This document shows positions 46,401 through 56,068 of a DNA stretch of 64,000 bases, piece after piece. The translations under genes and the position numbers were made by a program. Position 1 is the stretch's first letter. The number at the start of each line of letters is the position of its first letter. The stretch covers positions 1,924,246-1,988,245 of the forward strand of contig NC_057006.1 in assembly GCF_000002595.2 (NCBI RefSeq), read 5' to 3'. The notes beneath the pieces were generated by a model, which ran no database searches, had not been told where the DNA came from, and worked only from the letters and a program-made list of their open reading frames with translations. This stretch comes from Chlamydomonas reinhardtii (taxonomy: Eukaryota > Chlorophyta > Chlorophyceae > Chlamydomonadales > Chlamydomonadaceae).

Positions 46401-47031
46401 GGCCGCCCGGGTTCCTGCACAGTCGCGTAACAGTCAGCACGACTTTGAGTGCAGGGAGCTTGGCGGGTAATCGACGTATGTTCCCCAGCCATTCGGTACC
46501 CCGTACGCGCCGCCGACGTGCGCGCCGCCGACGTGCGCGCCGCCGACGTGCCATTCGTTTGTAGCTGACCGTTGCAAGTAAGTTACAGCAACCCACCAGG
46601 ACACGGGTGAAGTTTGTGAAGACGCTGTTCGAAATGGTAATCGTCGCCGTGCTCCCCGGCGCCACCACAACGCCAGGCCGGGTGCAGTCGCGAAAAGCAA
46701 TGTTGTCCGCAGTAAAGCTTGTCGAGGACGCAGTTAGAACGACAAGGCTAATGTTCGCGGCGCCACACCGAAAGACAGACGAGGGCGCTTTTGGGTCAAG
46801 GCTGCTGCTAGCGCCGATAAGCTCGAGACTCAATGACACCGTAAGCGTCTGCGAAATGATGATTTCTGATGCCGGCAATACGACCGATACAAGTGTTTGG
46901 TTTCTGGCTGTCGCGCTGAGCAGGGCTGTTCGGAGCTCCGCTTCATTCGTGGCTACATATCTATTGTCCCCAGCAGCAATTCTGCTACCTGTTATGATAG
47001 CAGCTAGGACAAGAAGCTTTAGGGCTGTCAT
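31503..47031 (-). CDS. Giant cell-surface protein: signal peptide, beta-helix ectodomain, Cys-rich region, ~9 membrane segments
   Basis: Thirty-nine exons: 47031-46597, 46414-45266, 45118-45004, 44596-44343, 44165-43961, 43834-43665, 43524-43449, 43237-43049, 42916-42787, 42677-42564, 42490-42357, 41879-41738, 41593-41457, 41186-41025, 40898-40834, 40749-40616, 40344-40115, 39993-39836, 39685-39413, 39280-39104, 38989-38860, 38702-38101, 37944-37804, 37678-37538, 37340-37233, 37062-36937, 36852-36769, 36514-36336, 36151-36037, 35789-34515, 34313-34223, 34030-33874, 33723-33537, 33346-33223, 32989-32875, 32719-32590, 32383-32271, 32063-31967, 31772-31503. All phases agree, giving ~2,877 residues. 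A signal peptide (MTALKLLVLAAIITGSRIAA) precedes ~1,800 residues of parallel beta-helix strands with GGA(I/L)Y, NxT and NN motifs, as in chlamydial Pmp-like/pectin-lyase folds, interrupted by a Ser/Gly/Ala insert (residues 150-528). Residues ~1,822-2,025 are Cys-rich (CLACKEGFY, ECRTCPENTDC, QCAPGYMGTLCGECAPDW), like GCC2/GCC3 ephrin-receptor repeats. After TM1 comes a ~370-residue disordered loop, then about eight more TMs (APLYSYVIAIIIFVFFDIGS, IMFFYYPSVVQSLMTIYNC, GYLALASLYVLLATVYLML). It resembles a TRP-like or adhesion-receptor architecture; function is unknown. Confidence 0.87.
36665..36752. repeat. (CA)n microsatellite in an intron of the giant gene
   Basis: Nearly uninterrupted CA dinucleotides for ~88 bp inside the intron 36768-36515. 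Confidence 0.97.
40402..40460. repeat. (TG)n microsatellite in an intron of the giant gene
   Basis: About 29 TG units with one TA break, inside the intron 40615-40345. On the coding strand this is CA, the opposite polarity to the array at 36.7 kb. Confidence 0.97.
42026..42276. repeat. Pyrimidine-rich low-complexity tract interrupted by a 100-N assembly gap
   Basis: (CCCCT)n before and (CCTCCCT)n after exactly 100 Ns at 42066-42165. The whole tract is inside the intron between exons 11 and 12 of the giant gene, whose phases still agree across it, so probably no exon is lost. The N count is a placeholder and the true length is unknown. Confidence 0.95.
46506..46550. repeat. Three perfect 15-bp tandem repeats in intron 1 of the giant gene
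   Basis: The unit CGCGCCGCCGACGTG occurs three times head to tail. Confidence 0.9.
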
Positions 47032-48735
47032 AGCCAGAGGATATGTGCAGAGGCACACCTTGCTAACGTTTTTACAATGTCTTCATTTGCTTCATGCGGC
47101 AAGGCGAGTAATAGGATCTATATGTTGTGCTGTGGACAAGCGCTTCCTTCTGCGGAGAGTGCTTGAACCAACTGCTGTGCTCGATTACACACTCTATCCT
47201 TGACTCTCTCTCACTCACAGACAGCAAGCCCGAACTGGCCGGCCATGCTGATTTTATAGTGAAGCAAGGACGTCTTCTATTAAGTGCAGCCCAGGAACAA
47301 CCATGGCCGGGGGCAGTCGCTACGGTGCCAGCTTTTCGCGCCAGTCACACGGGCGCCGAAGAAATCCGGCCTGAATCCGGCTGGCGCCAATGACCAAACA
47401 AACGAGGATTGCTTCAAACCCGCCACGTTGGTCTCGGAAAGCTTATCACCAATCGCCGGAGCACTGCCCCTGCGTAGAATGGGAACTCATTCATGAGTCA
47501 GTTCAATTACATCTTACCATGAAAGCTTTGCTTATAGCCCGACTGCCCAAGGAAAGCCACCAACGATTGTTTAAATTCCGGCGGAACATTGGATCCAGGA
47601 GACAGACTCAGACCCTCTCAGACTGGCGTTCATGTGGCAACGACGATGAACTAAAATAAAATTTCGTTTTCATTCCTGTATGTTGGATGACGTTCCCTTT
47701 GGGCTAGCGTTAAGTCTGATGGGCGACCGGCCGGCGGCGGTCGCTTCCTCAGCAGGGTGAGCGCTGCCGGCACTCGGCAGGCACCAGGGGCACCCCTGGC
47801 CGTGAGCGCTGCCGGCTGGCACTCAGCAACATGTCGCCGTCTCCTTCAGCCCCAGACCGCCTGCACACAGAACTCTTACCATGTCAGCTGCGCTACGCAG
47901 TGCTTTGAGTTTGAGGTGGAAGGGGCCCAAGACTGGTTACATGGCCCGGCTTTGAGCACGGTGCTTTCATGGACGCACAACCAGCTTTCCACTTCTTTGT
48001 TCAGTGCCCGTATCTTGTAGGTGCCCTGAGGCCCGCGCCACCTACTCAGCGCAGGTCAGCAGGTGACCTCTTCCAAACCACCTACCGTAGGGGGCAAGCC
48101 GGCCAAGCCCCCCCCTCGTCCACGCGCCGCGCCCCACCCTATTGGTAGTATCACCCATGCACGAAGCGGGATGCTCCGCACTTTCCTGCCCAGTCAATGG
48201 TCTTGCAGCTAAGACATTAAGTAGGGCTAGAGGGAAAAATTAATTAGGTCCGACTAACACTCATCCACTTCCCCAAGCTCTCTGACCCAGAGGCGTCGAA
48301 AGCGTTGCTTTCGGTGGCGTGCAGGCTTGCAGGCGGCCGGACCGCCAGGGGTCGCAACGCCTGCTTGCAAACGCTGCACATCCCGTGCACCGGGTCTTAG
48401 ACAGTTAGACTCCATCCAGATGCTAAGGTGCCCCAGTTCACATAGCGTGCCTCGAGCATGAATCTCCTAACTCTACTCCTGTCGGCCATGCATCCGCGAT
48501 TGTATTCTTCGTGGTTTCATACTCGTCCATCCTGTCCGTCTCCACTTAGGCGCCTGTGGGGCATGAACGGAGCGTGCAACAGTGTCAGCGGCATGCGCGC
48601 GATTGCCTTAAACCCGTACGACGGCATGCACCATGTTCCTGCGAGTGCACAACCGTCACATGCCCCCCCCCTCCCCCGCGGTCGCCAGGCTCCTCACAGG
48701 GTCTCACAACGCCACACGGCGTGGCGAACACGCCC
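47032..48735. other. Intergenic region: giant-gene promoter and pherophorin-lectin 3' flank
   Basis: Both neighbours are on the minus strand. TTACA at 47937-47941 is a minus-strand TGTAA ~800 bp past the lectin gene stop. A GAGCGCTGCCGGC motif occurs twice near 47758 and 47805. No gene supported. Confidence 0.4.
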
Positions 48736-51700
48736 CTACTCACTCGTAGTCTTGCACACGTAGCCGTCCTGCGTGGAGCTCAGGCAGCCGGTGGCGGGGC
48801 TGGACGTCATCGCCGGCGTCCAGTTGCAGGTGCCGCTGGCGGCGCCGCACACCAGGCTGTAGCAGGCCCCGTCCACCACATTGCCCGCGTCCGCCACCGG
48901 GAGGTACTCCAGTTGGTTGTCGTCGGTCCTGTGGTGCGGTTGTCCAGGTGGTGTGGTGTTGAGGCGGGCGTGTTGTGGTGCTGAGGTGGGTGTTAGAGAG
49001 GTGTGGAGGTGGCGTGGAGGCGGTATGGTGTGGTTATGATAGGGGTGTCGTGCTGTTTTGTCGTTCTTTGCCCAGCACTGGGCCAGTTCCGGTGTAAGAT
49101 ACTGTATGGGCGCCACCAGCTGTGACCATCATAAGCTGTCAGGCATTGGAAGGGTCATATTCTTGCGACGTTACAGGATGGGACAATCTGACTATGTGCA
49201 AGCAGCAAATGCAGCTAACGGTGGTATGCTTGCCCGTACAAACCGCCTCGCCTGCCCGCATACACAGCGCCGCGGCACTGGTTACTCACCAGAACTTGCC
49301 GTCAGCCAGGCGCATGCGCAGCCCGATCCACAGGGACACGCTCGAGCCGTTGCCCACGCTGGCCGCCGCGCCGGCGGACCGCAGCAGGGACTCCAAGGCC
49401 GCGGACTCCTCGGCCGTCAGCAGGGACACCAGGTGGCCAGAGCCGCCCGCGGCGGCGGCGCAGGCCGCCTCTGCCGTTACGAACGTCGCGGAGCGGTCGG
49501 CGTAGATGTCGTAGCGGAATCCGCCGCGGGTGAACGACAGCGCCGCGGTCGGGCCGGCTGCGGCAGGGAGCAGCAGGAGCGGCGGCGTGATAAGTGGATG
49601 GGCTGGGGAGGATGTCGGTTACAAGGGCGGAATTGCGGGCGCAGTGAAAGAAGGGCAAGCAGCGCAGCAGGGCTTACTTGGCGAAGGGCTCGAGGGCGAG
49701 GGATCGGGAGAGGGGGTGCTGACGTCAGGAAGCTGCTCCGGCGGCGGCGGCCGGCACTTCCGCTTCTTGCAGGGCGCGACGCCGCCAGCAGGCGGCGGAG
49801 CGCAGCCCTTCTTCTTCTTGCAGGGGGTCGCCCCGGGCGGTGAGGGAGGGGGCGGGGGCGGCGAGGGAGGCTTGGCGGGGCGAACGCGCCTGATCGGCGA
49901 AGGCGGCTTAGGGCTGGGGGGCTTGGGGCTGGGCGGCTTGGGGCTAGGAGGAGGGGGGCTGGGGGGAGGAGGGCTGGGGGGAGGCGGGCTGGGGGGAGGC
50001 GGGCTGGGGGGAGGGGGGCTAGGCGGCGACTGGTCGACAGGTGGTGGGGACAGTACCGGCGGCGGCGGGCTAGGAGGGGGTGGGCTGGGGGGAGGAGGAG
50101 ACGGCGGAGGCGGCGAGGGGGGAGGAGGAGACGGAGGAGGAGGCGAGGGGGGAGGAGGAGACGGAGGAGGAGGCGAGGGGGGAGGCGGCGACGGCGGCGG
50201 GGGGGAGGGGGGCGGCGGACTGGGCGGCGCAGGCATCACCGACGGGCTGGGGCTGGGAGGCGAGGGACGCGGCGAGGGCGGGCGCGGAGAGGGCGGGCGC
50301 GGCGAGGGGGGCGGCGGCGGCGAAAGCGGTGCCTCCACGGGCTCTGGCGTGGCAGGCGCATCCGGGGGCGCGGGTGGCGTGTTGGGCGAGGGCTGGTCAG
50401 TGGGATTGCCCTTGGGCGGCGGCGACCCCACGCGACCAGTGACGGGGAACACAAACATGGGGCAGCACTCGTAGTTGGACACCTTCTTGTCGTACAACCC
50501 CAGCTCCTGTGTATGACCACGACGGTAGAGAGGGCGTGGGTGGTGCGAATGCGTTGTTTCCACCATGCCCCATAAGACTGAACCCGCCCGCCGACACGAC
50601 CTCAGCAACACAGTCCTGTTACACTTCAACAAGTCCCAAAAAATAGTCTCAAAGGGGGCTATGGCAGCTCTAGGGTGGAACATCAGGGCCGGCGTCAGCG
50701 GGGAATCAGCGGGGATCAGCGGCGGCAGGGGGTGGCCCGGCTGTGGCCCTGTACGGCGGCGACGTACCAGCAGGCCGTACTGGCGCGTCACGGGGTTGGC
50801 CCACGCCGTCAGCGTGGGGCAGTTGCCGTTGTTGGCGGTGCCGCGCAGGGTGAAGCACAGCTTGGTGCCATCGATCTTGGCAAAGGGGATCTGCATGTTT
50901 GTGATCTTGAGCGTGGAGCGTGCAGGGTCGTCCTGCGGGGTTGGGGTTTCGGGCGGGTTGGGGACGAACAATTGAAGGCACCACACGCTGCGCCGGGAAC
51001 CACTGTGCAAGACCCACAACTGCATCGCAGGTAGTCAGGGGCGGCACTGCCTTCACACGACGGGCTGGGTCGTTGCCGCAGCCCCCACCACCAGGTCATG
51101 TTGGATTCGGTTCTCATCACCTCCATCACCCGCCACAATGGTGACAACACACGCATGCGCCGCCCTTCCCAACCTCCTGCTTGCGTGCAGCTCCGGTTCC
51201 AGTGTCCATCCACTCCCTCACTGCCTTCACGGCTCGCCGCCGGCGCGGCTTGACGGCACCCCCGCTCCCCCACGCACATTCATGTACTCCTTGAAGGCGG
51301 CGGTGGTTTGACCGCCGTTGACTGTGATGTTGAAGATGTCGGCGCGCTGGCACACGTTGTCTGCGCGCGTTGCATGAGACATGGGTTAGCACAAGTCAGA
51401 GGCCAGGCATCAGCACCTTGGCAGCGCTGCGTCGTGGGCAATGAGGAAGTGCCGTAGATGGCATGCCCTCCCGTGCATTGCGTTTGCAAACGCACAATGC
51501 AAAAGCACATGGCTCGCTATTATGCGTTTGCGTCTTCTGTTGACTGCTGTGCACCTTCCCACGCGCTTGCCTTCCCACGCGCTTGCAGACAAACGGATTC
51601 GCCTGACGCCAGCTGGGGAGCTGGGGCCTAGGCTCACGCTACCCGTATGCCTTGCCTCCTCCTTCACGCCGAGGGCCGACATAACCCACCAATGAACATC

Positions 51701-52396
51701 TTGAACTTGTTCAGGTTCGTCATGCCGTTGCAGCAGCGCAGCCCCGCGTCCACGCACTCGGACGGGTCCTTGATATGGAACTGGAAGCAGGCGTGGCTGC
51801 CCCGAACGGGGTCCTCATTGTACGAGAACAGGCTGACCGTCCAGCGGTTGACCTGCGCGGAGGGATGGCAATGCAAGGTCGCCGACGGTATCTAAGGTGT
51901 GGCCCACGGGCAGGCATCCTGAGCTAATAGCCATCCTCAGCGGGCTGGCAGCTATCCTCCAGATCGTGGCCCTGGTGGAAGGCTGGTGCACACTGACCTG
52001 CGCCGACAGCTTGCAGCCCTCAAAGGGGAACTTTGAGGCGCCGTTGGGGACGAGGTAACTGGCGTGGCCTGCAGGTGGGCAAAGGACGGCGGAACGTGGG
52101 TGGCCCGGGGCGAGGGATGGGGATTGGGTCGGTGACGACGGGCCGTGTATTGGGCGCGCTGGCAAATGGCAGGTGCAGGGAGGAGGCGCGGTGTGCTTGA
52201 CACAACACTGCGCATTGGTGCCCCCAGTATGTGCTTGTATCCCAGGCAGCAGCATTTGGGCACACGACGCGCATCCCCAGTTGCGCCCTCGACGTGGTGG
52301 GTCCTGGTGGCGGTCTCTCAGTCACTCACCAGCCGCAGCAAGCAGCAGTAGCCCGAGGGCGGCAAGGGCGAGCCGCCCTTGTCGCATTGGTAACAT
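48736..52396 (-). CDS. Pherophorin with proline-rich rod and C-terminal C-type lectin domain
   Basis: Eight exons: 52396-52330, 52068-51998, 51852-51690, 51360-51278, 50932-50768, 50506-49678, 49557-49290, 48928-48736, giving 612 residues. A signal peptide (RLALAALGLLLLAAA) leads into a pherophorin domain, residues ~23-205: FPFEGCKLSAQ, HACFQFHIKDPSECVDAGLR, CCNGMTNLNKFKMFI, VCQRADIFNITVNG, KLCFTLRG. Residues ~220-400 are a rod of SPPPP and SPRPP/SPKPP repeats, expected to be hydroxylated and glycosylated. A basic Cys segment (PCKKKKGC, PCKKRKC) follows. Residues ~465-612 are a C-type lectin fold: FRYDIYADRSATFVTAEAAC, GHLVSLLTAEESAALESLL, LWIGLRMRLADGKFWWTDD, ACYSLVC, final YVCK. No EPN/QPD or WND calcium-site motif is evident, so sugar binding may be non-canonical. 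Likely a secreted matrix protein. Gly-rich frames on the opposite strand are shadows. Confidence 0.9.
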
Positions 52397-53820
52397 ATCG
52401 AGTGCCAGGGAATACCAATATGCAGACTTCCTGTGCGTTTAGCGAGGGCGCGTGCTTCCAGTTGACCTCCTCACTCTGCACACTGTATCTTGCTGTCGGC
52501 TGGAATTAGCAGCAGGTTCTATGTATCATGCCGGTATCACAAATTGTGATGCATCATATATTCTTACAACGCAGGCCGCCCGCAGTGACCCAGTGACCCG
52601 CCCGATGTGATGGCGCGCGCTTGCCAGCGCAGCGACTGCACGCGGCGCCCCCTAACTCGCAACACCAATAGCTTGCCTCTGTACAGAAAGTCCGCACGAT
52701 CCAGCGCCTGGTCACCAAAGAGAAGCTGCCCCGATTTACGAGTGGATGTGCTGGCCGTGCGCTCCTTGTTTTCACAGACAATACTATACCTGTCTTGGCC
52801 AATCAGCAAACAAGTCGAGTATTGAAACGTGCAACAATACACAAGCGAGTAGTGCTGCTGACCCTAAATTACTAGTCGCGTAGCTACTTCGCCACAATGT
52901 GTGGAGCTTGGCGCTATATGTATGTAGCGCTGCTCAGTATGCGAATATGTCGGGCAGGCGACAAGCGTAGGCTGCGACACTGCTACTGAACTTGCGCGCC
53001 CGCCATGTCGGTCTCCAACTCCCGCCTGCATGGTGTCGGTTTCATCGCCTCGCCCGGCCAGTGCCTCTACGCGTAATACACATCTACCAGCGAACATAAC
53101 AAGCATTTAAAATTGCCAAGCAAGTAGTCTGGCTCGGCCAGTGCAGCTCTAGTCCGTGACGGACTCGCACTGGTCGGCACGACGCTGCGTGGATCAAGCC
53201 ACGCGGGCCCCTTCGATAGCCAGAGTCCTATCTTAAGCATGCAATTATAAACTCCTTTACTTACTCAGAGTATACGAAACATCCCGGCTCAATATAAGTC
53301 CTTCAAAGCAGCTTCCCTGGCACGGCACACGGGCATACAGGACTTCGTCTGCCAGCGGTTACCCGTTGCATGTTGATACAGTGCCCTCATATCCGTGGCT
53401 CTCGCCAACGGCGCGTCCCCAAACGCCGAAGCAATATGTTGAGTTTGCGCCTAGAATAGACGACCAATCAGGACGGTGTAAGAGGGCTAGCGCTAAGACA
53501 AGATCAACCTGTCTAGCCGCTCCTCACATCACGGACCTAGGCCGGACGGCTGGGGAGGACTGAATCAACCTTTCCTCCATACTCTGCACACGCACGCTGC
53601 AGCACACACTCCCAATCACTCGCTATCGCTATCCAGGCACTGCCATCAATCCGCGTCAATCCAGAGACGGCCTGCTCAGCGCATGGCCATGTTAGTGATA
53701 AGCGGTGATGGGGCGCATGTTTGCTGCAGCACGAAGGTCACCCCCCCCCCCCCGCGCCGTCATGCTTTGTGACCACAGCCAGAGGTGCAATCACTGAAAT
53801 CCCCTGACCGATACGCAATT
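52397..53820. other. Intergenic region: pherophorin-lectin promoter and EIF1AD 3' flank
   Basis: No exon seen. GC is lower than in genes. It contains a nested palindrome at 53138-53173 and a poly(C) run near 53741-53754. Confidence 0.45.
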
Positions 53821-55743
53821 TTAATCGTCATCGTCATCGTCATCGCTCTCTGACACCTCATGGTACACCACCTGGGAGGGAGGGGGTCGGGGGGAACAGC
53901 AAGATGTTGCTTTGTGTGGGAACGCGGCGAGCGCGACAGAGCCTCGGATACCCCGGTCACCCGGACAGTGACAGTCCGCTGGCGAGGGTGGACTGCAAGA
54001 TGTGTCAGTCCGATAACAAATTCTAGCGGTGTTCACCCACGGACGTCGCCTCCCGACAGGAAGACGTGTCCGCCGAATGTAAGCCGAGCTACGGGTGAGC
54101 AATGGCTTAGGCTCTACTAAAGCATGCGCGAAGTGATGCTGAAATTTGAGCATGTCAGGTTAGCCGCATTACTCAATTCCATATGGGAGCATAGGAGGTG
54201 ACCGGTACAAGGGGAGAACATTAAGCGGGACGTTATCAATTGTTGACGTTAAAAGGGTCACCCGCGACCCGGGCCTCCGGTTTCCACGAGGCAGGAAGGC
54301 ACGCAAAGGTTGTGCGCACCATCTTGTAACCACATACACGAATGTCCGCCGAACGGCCGCACACCAGCCCCTAGACCCAGCGACAGCGCACGGAACCCAA
54401 GGACTGCACCCGGGGATGCTTCGCTGCACGTCATACCTTTCGATTGGTGTTCTGTTGAAGGGGTGGTAACCCGTCGTCGTCGTCCTCCTCCTCCCCCTCC
54501 TCCTCCCCGTGGTCGCCGCCATGCGGCGCCGCCACCGCCTTCGCTGCTCCCGCCACCGCAGCCGCCGAGGCCCCCGCTTGCCCCTCCTCTTGATCTGACT
54601 CCTCGCTGTCTGATGGCGGCATCACTGCAATGCAGAGGGTTGATGTAAAGTTAAAGGCATGCGCAGAGAGGCAGGTGCGGACGTTTGCATCATCGGGGTT
54701 CCACGCAAGGGGCTCATGGTGGCACTGCCGACCGATCACCAGGGGACAGCCAACGCGTTTCAGATCGAACCGATGCTCGCAGCTATCGTATCGTTGATGC
54801 CACTGGACATGGTGCCTCATCATCCGGGAGAGGCATCCTCTAGGCATTGACAGAAGCGCAGCAAGAATGGTACAAGTCCTTGCACAGGCATGAAGCATCC
54901 CAGGATGCAAAGCACGCGCGGCGCCTACTCACTGTCTTCTAGGCTGGCCTTGCCGTCCTTAGCGAACTCCTTGGGCCTGCACAGCAGTCGACACCATAAC
55001 GGGCATCATGCACGGCGTTGTGGCGGATACCGGCTGCGTGGGCGGAAATGCCGTGGACCCAACTCCCAGTGCTCTGTGGCTCTGTGCTTCCCAAGCCGCG
55101 TGTGTCCCGCCCCGCTGCGCATCGCACATTTGTACCGGTATAGCATAGTCGATGCCCGCTACCCCATGCCCCGTTGCCCTGGCTGCAATCGCCCAAACAG
55201 CACCTGGGCGTAAACTTGCGTACACATCAGCAACACAACCCGATGCAGCATCCAACACACAACCCACCAAACGCCCTCCATCTTTTGTAGCTGCTTTATT
55301 TGGTCGTCGTACAGCACTGACACGATGGTGCCTGTGACCTTGGTGTCGCCCTCCGCCTGCGCGCTGTCCTCCACCATCACAAAGCCGCCGCGCTTCACCC
55401 ACAGCTTCTTATTGAATTTGGCGGGCATCAGCACCAGCGTCTGGCGCCCGTCCGGGAACTCCACCTGTGCCGCCGCGGGGCCGGCAAGCCGGCGGGTGTG
55501 CGCAAAGGTATGCGTTCGGGCTAAGCAGTAGCGTGGCGGACAGGCACGCGCCACAAACCTTGCGCCCTGCCTGCGCGCCCCTGGCCAACCCCGATATCAC
55601 CCTTTGACAGAATACTCCAAACTGCTTACCTCTATCACGTTGCTACCTCTCGAGCCCAGAGCGCGGACTATGGCCTGCCCCGGCCCGGGTGGCTGCACAT
55701 CTCCGTCCAACCCCAACGTCACATGCTTACGACTTCTTGACAT
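53821..55743 (-). CDS. EIF1AD: EIF1AD-like S1/OB-fold RNA-binding protein
   Basis: Five exons: 55743-55630, 55464-55268, 54976-54933, 54624-54437, 53871-53821, giving 197 residues (human EIF1AD is 165). It starts MSRSRKHVTLGLDGDVQPPG and has the eIF1A-type OB fold at residues ~20-110: GQAIVRALGSRGSNVIEVEF, GRQTLVLMPAKFNKKLWVKR, GGFVMVEDS, GTIVSVLYDDQIKQLQKMEG followed by VWPKEF. The acidic tail has SDSEESDQEEG, a polyacidic run, and NTNRKVVYHEVSES before seven terminal Asp, matching the NTNR..YHE.EE end of animal EIF1AD. This family is distinct from eIF1A itself and is linked to 40S subunit biology and nuclear localisation in animals. An Ala-rich insert explains the extra length. The gene is divergent from the mTERF-like gene, 325 bp apart. 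Confidence 0.93.
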
Positions 55744-56068
55744 AACGGTATAAGCTGCCACTTAGTAATTCCAGCAAGTGAGCCTGCGTTTAGCTCGCAG
55801 AATACTTGGAACGGAAACCGTTTGTCAGAATGAACGAGTGATATGCCAGCTGAGCCTGAGATTAACTTATCTACGGACATGTAGAGGGTCGTTTAACATC
55901 AAGAAGCTGAAGACGCTATGGTTCTGTTCCGGAATCGGCCGGCGGCCCATGCACACAAATCATCAACTTTCCACTCGCAATACTGAAATAACAATTCCAA
56001 TAGACTCATTTCATAACCAGTTGAAGAGTAACCGCACGCGAAGCACTTGCACCATCTGAATTGGCAAG
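55744..56068. promoter_or_regulatory. Divergent promoter region between EIF1AD and mTERF-like genes
   Basis: The 325 bp between the two start codons is clearly AT-richer than the flanking exons and must contain both promoters. No TATA box or named element could be assigned with confidence. Confidence 0.5.

Noticed and set aside
47757-48020. Plus-strand 87-codon frame with a duplicated GAGCGCTGCCGGC at its start
   Set aside because: No family features, no splice signals and ordinary length for chance in this composition; it lies in the 3' flank of the lectin gene.
49530-50474. Long Gly-rich plus-strand reading frame of 314 codons
   Set aside because: It is the antisense of the SPPPP rod of the pherophorin-lectin gene; repeats such as GGGLG arise from the complement of proline codons, and no splice or start context supports it.
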